DNA of 52,977 nt from an uncultured Verrucomicrobia subdivision 3 bacterium. GTDB lineage: Bacteria > Verrucomicrobiota > Verrucomicrobiia > Limisphaerales > UBA11358. Under the pieces are notes generated by a model. It ran no database searches and had not been told where the DNA came from. It was given only the letters and a program-made list of their open reading frames with translations. The position numbers were made by a program, and so were the translations under genes. Positions 50,481 to 52,977 of this stretch are shown here, one piece after another. The stretch spans positions 1 to 52,977 of the forward strand of contig CAISYZ010000097.1 of NCBI GenBank assembly GCA_903889895.1, read 5' to 3'. Every line of letters begins with the position of its first letter. Position 1 is the first letter of the stretch.

Positions 50481-52328
50481 ATGGCTGAAAAACCTGTTGC
50501 CGTTTACGACGAAAGCAAGATCAAGACGCTGTCCTCGCTGGAACACATCCGGCTGCGCACCGGTATGTATATCGGGCGCATCGGCACCGGCGCGCATCCC
50601 GACGACGGCTGTTATGTCCTGCTCAAGGAGGTCGTGGACAACGCCATTGACGAATACATCATGGGCCACGGCAAGGAAGTCCAAATCACGCTGGATGGAA
50701 ATAAAGTTTCCGTGCGCGATTTCGGTCGCGGCATCCCGCTCGGCAAGGTCGTGGACTGCGTTTCCAAAATCAACACCGGTGCGAAATATAACGACGAGGT
50801 CTTTCAATTCAGCGTCGGCCTCAACGGCGTCGGCACGAAGGCCGTCAACGCGCTGTCAAAAAACTATTTCGTGCGCAGACATCGCGACGGCGAATTTGCC
50901 GAGGCGAGTTTCAAAATCGGGAAATTAAAAAAGGAAGATTCCGGCAAAACGAAGGAGCCGAACGGCACGCTGATCGAATTTGAGCCGGACGACACGATTT
51001 TCAAGGACAGCGAATTTCGGATGGAATATGTCGAGCGCCGGCTGCGCCATTACAGCTATCTCAACACCGGCCTGAAGCTCATTCTCAACACGCCGCAGTT
51101 CGCCGAGCCGAAAGTTTTCCAGTCGCGCCATGGCCTGATGGATTTGGTGATGGAAGATTTGGCGAGCGACGGCAGCGAGCCGATTTATGCGCCGCTGCAT
51201 TACGCGGGCAAGACGCTGGAATTTTGTTTCACGCACAGCAATTCGCGCTACGGCGAGACCTTTTATTCCTTCGTCAACGGCCAATACACCAGCGACGGCG
51301 GCACGCATTTGAGCGCGTTCCGCGAGGGTTTGCTGAAAGCCGTCAACGAATACGGCAACACCAAATACGAGGGCGACGACGTGCGCGAGTGCATGGTCGG
51401 CGCAGTGGCCATCCGGTTGAAAGACCCGGTGTTCGAGTCGCAGACGAAGAACAAACTGGGCAACACGGAAATCCGCACCGAGTTGGTGAACAGCGTGCGT
51501 GAGGAATTGCTGCATTTCTTTCAGCGCAACAAGCAGATCGCCGAGACCATCATGGCGAAGGTCAAGGACACGCAGCAGTTGCGCAAGGAATTGCAGGACG
51601 TGAAAAAACTTTCCCGCGAGCGCGCGAAGGCGATTTCCCTCCGCATTCCGCAGTTGAAGGACTGCAAAAATCATTTCGACAAGAAGAAGGAAAAAGGCAA
51701 AGGCACGATGGTGTTTATCTGCGAAGGCCAGTCTGCCGCCGGCTCCATCACGAGCTGTCGCGACGTGAACAACCAGGCCGTCTTCGTGCTCAAGGGCAAG
51801 CCGCTCAACGTCTGGGACCTCAAGCGCGACGTGATGTATAAGAACGACGAGATGTATAATCTCATGCAGGCGTTGCAGATTGAGGACACGACGGACAGCC
51901 TGCGCTACGAAAAGGTGATTCTTGCGACCGACGCGGACGTGGACGGTCTGCACATCCGCAACTTGATGATCACGTATTTCTTCAAGTTCTTCGAGCAGCT
52001 TGTCCACGACGGCCATGTTTTCATTTTGGAAACGCCGCTGTTCCGTGTGCGCAACAAGCAGGAGACGATTTATTGTTACAGCGAAACCGAACGCGACGCG
52101 GCGTCCGCGAAGCTGGGCGGCAAACCGGAAATCACGCGCTTCAAAGGGCTCGGTGAAATTTCGCCGAAGGAATTCCAGCAGTTCATCGGCAAGCAAATGC
52201 GCCTGAGCAAAGTCGAATACGCGCCGCGCGCCGAGTCCGGCCAGATCTTTGATTTCTACATGGGCAAGAACACGCCCGAGCGCAAGGATTACATCATGGA
52301 CAGCCTCGTGGTGCCCGTCGAAGAATAA
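50481..52328 (+). CDS. parE: DNA topoisomerase IV subunit B (Bacteroidetes-like ParE)
   Basis: 615 residues from the ATG at 50481; the frame opens at 50421 but the added residues have no homology. The GHKL ATPase has EVVDNAIDE, DFGRGIPLG and VGLNGVGTKAVNALS; the toprim domain has EGQSAAGSI (415-423), TDADVDGLHIRN (Asp484, Asp486) and RFKGLGEISPKEF. The wording is close to Bacteroidetes ParE and not to typical GyrB. Gln417 stands where GyrB has the Asp of EGDSAGG; ParE of this type also varies there. No parC follows in the window. Confidence 0.9.
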   Translation: MAEKPVAVYDESKIKTLSSLEHIRLRTGMYIGRIGTGAHPDDGCYVLLKEVVDNAIDEYIMGHGKEVQITLDGNKVSVRDFGRGIPLGKVVDCVSKINTGAKYNDEVFQFSVGLNGVGTKAVNALSKNYFVRRHRDGEFAEASFKIGKLKKEDSGKTKEPNGTLIEFEPDDTIFKDSEFRMEYVERRLRHYSYLNTGLKLILNTPQFAEPKVFQSRHGLMDLVMEDLASDGSEPIYAPLHYAGKTLEFCFTHSNSRYGETFYSFVNGQYTSDGGTHLSAFREGLLKAVNEYGNTKYEGDDVRECMVGAVAIRLKDPVFESQTKNKLGNTEIRTELVNSVREELLHFFQRNKQIAETIMAKVKDTQQLRKELQDVKKLSRERAKAISLRIPQLKDCKNHFDKKKEKGKGTMVFICEGQSAAGSITSCRDVNNQAVFVLKGKPLNVWDLKRDVMYKNDEMYNLMQALQIEDTTDSLRYEKVILATDADVDGLHIRNLMITYFFKFFEQLVHDGHVFILETPLFRVRNKQETIYCYSETERDAASAKLGGKPEITRFKGLGEISPKEFQQFIGKQMRLSKVEYAPRAESGQIFDFYMGKNTPERKDYIMDSLVVPVEE

Positions 52329-52358
52329 GACCTCTTCTCCGGCTCCAGCTTCCACCCG

Positions 52359-52610
52359 CCGGATTGAATCGTGCGGTTGAAAGATCGCGTCTGACGGTCG
52401 CCAGATTGGTTCTGCAAATTGCCGGACGACCTCTGCCGACTGCCGGATGGCATCTGTCGGTTGGTTTATTCCATCTGCCAACTGCAAAACGCCATCTTCC
52501 TTTTGATTTATCGCCTCGTGCTGTTGACTTTTGACCATGTGCGGTCGCTGGATAGCGTCTGTCAGTTGCCGGACGACCGCTGACTTTTGGTTTATCGCGT
52601 CTGTCGGTTG
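52359..52610. repeat. Array of twelve exact-period 21-bp degenerate repeats
   Basis: Twelve consecutive 21-bp units fill 52359-52610 with no insertion or deletion. Each ends in TTG, CTG or TCG, and most have CTG or GTG eleven bases in; units 4, 5, 10 and 11 share CCGGA or CTGGA starts. Read on the minus strand in one uninterrupted frame, each unit is a heptad of the form Q-x-x-D/E-x-I/V-x (QPTDAIN, QKSAVVR, QLTDAIQ, QPTDAIR, QSAEVVR, RPSDAIF and so on). No ATG precedes the array in that frame back to a TAA near 52710. The 380-bp gap between parE and the next gene holds only this array and 98 bp of unremarkable sequence. Confidence 0.85.
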
Positions 52611-52708
52611 CCTTTTTGCCCCGAAAACCCGCTTTTTCTCAATTTTCGTCGAATAAATGGCAAAATTTGGTGAGAAAGCCCGTCCAGCGGGTTCACGCTT
52701 GGCGTGTT

Positions 52709-52977
52709 ATGAATACCAAGCAGCAGAACAAGCTGGCCATGTATCTAGCGACAAAGAGCGTGCTCGATTCCAACAATTCAGTTTGGCAATCGTTGCAGGC
52801 TTTCGCGGATGGATACACGGACTTCACCAGCCATGTAGCCAGAATCCAGACCTTGGAACTTTCCCAGGTGACGGATTCCACCGGCATCGCGCAGGACAAA
52901 AAAGCGTCCAAGGCGGCGATGGCAACGGCAGCGCAGACCATCAGTGCGGCGGTTCACGCCTACGCTGTCAAAAACAA
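52709..52977 (+). CDS. Unrecognised protein, 3' truncated by window end
   Basis: An ATG at 52709 opens a frame that runs off the end (89 complete codons): MNTKQQNKLAMYLATKSVLD, then SNNSVWQSLQAFADGYTDFT and a helical, Ala-rich part. It looks real: the amino-acid balance is natural and the opposite-strand frame is a shadow. It resembles small hypothetical proteins with an MxTKQQNKL start that I associate with Bacteroidetes/Verrucomicrobiota, with no known function. No signal peptide. Confidence 0.65.
   Translation, partial: MNTKQQNKLAMYLATKSVLDSNNSVWQSLQAFADGYTDFTSHVARIQTLELSQVTDSTGIAQDKKASKAAMATAAQTISAAVHAYAVKN

Noticed and set aside
51723-51746. Gln in EGQSAAGS of ParE at the position linked with quinolone resistance in GyrB
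   Set aside because: ParE proteins of the Bacteroidetes type also vary at this place, so this is a family feature and not evidence of a resistance mutation.
50925-52538. Long minus-strand open frame of 537 codons opposite parE
   Set aside because: It is antisense to a clear parE gene; its translation over that part has the repetitive, Arg/His/Val-rich look of a shadow frame. Only its first 60 codons, inside the 21-bp array, are of interest and are treated there.
1-52977. CRISPR arrays, insertion sequences and rRNA genes
   Set aside because: No regularly spaced identical repeats with unique spacers, no transposase frames and no rRNA-like sequence were seen; the 21-bp array has no spacers.

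Overview
The window looks like a chromosomal segment from a Verrucomicrobiota bacterium, probably of the Pedosphaera/Limisphaera type. This is inferred from several signs: a secreted Ig/YDG-repeat protein, a rich sugar-utilisation cluster with secreted glycosidases, a caa3-type oxidase operon with its small accessory proteins, a Bacteroidetes-like ParE, and Mpl. No rRNA or other decisive taxonomic marker is present. Much of the DNA is GC-rich with short intergenic gaps and many ATGA or GTGA start/stop overlaps.

Layout. (1) 1-4985: the 3' end of a large secreted repeat protein, then a nucleoside/ribose set (GRP-family sugar transporter, ribokinase, exported nucleoside hydrolase). (2) 5143-21400: a plant-polysaccharide/L-rhamnose island. 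Exported enzymes (an unfamiliar TIM-barrel-like protein, a GH99/WbsX-like protein, a GH43-like beta-propeller, a GH78 alpha-L-rhamnosidase) would release rhamnose. An AraC-type regulator is followed by rhaA, rhaT, a frameshifted mqo-family gene, a two-domain class II aldolase, rhaB and glpX. The operon ends in a broken rhaM (mutarotase) that runs into the tail of an unrelated TPR gene. (3) About 21.64-29.46 kb: a DNA-mobilisation module. It has a MobF relaxase, a VirD4/TraD-type coupling protein, a ParA-like ATPase, a small membrane protein and a small putative DNA-binding protein. The two arms diverge from a 236-bp region with 11-bp-phased repeats and perfect inverted repeats, which I propose as an oriT. 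No integrase and no type IV secretion channel genes are in the window. At the right edge sit an intact tRNA-Arg(UCU) and the 5' half of a different tRNA-Arg(UCU), broken at its anticodon loop. (4) 29.5-33.9 kb: feoAB, a DUF192 lipoprotein, a thioredoxin-like lipoprotein and a divergent dihydropteroate-synthase-like protein. (5) 33.9-43.05 kb, minus strand: an EgtD-like methyltransferase, then a complete caa3-type cytochrome oxidase locus (heme A synthase CtaA, heme O synthase CtaB, subunits I, III, IV and II, two small membrane proteins, SCO, DUF420), preceded by a cupredoxin-like exported protein. (6) 43.1-52.3 kb: ribH-ribBA, an orphan histidine kinase, a DUF4230 protein, mpl, and a ftsY-PHP-nusB run, then parE. 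(7) 52.3-53.0 kb: an array of twelve exact-period 21-bp degenerate repeats and the start of an unrecognised gene cut by the window end.

Most noteworthy points: the 21-bp array downstream of parE; the phased-repeat/hairpin region between the divergent mobilisation genes; the broken rhaM and split tRNA-Arg bracketing the mobilisation module; the aldolase whose second domain has lost all its metal ligands; and the small CxxC membrane protein in the oxidase operon. All calls come from reading the sequence; no database search was run.
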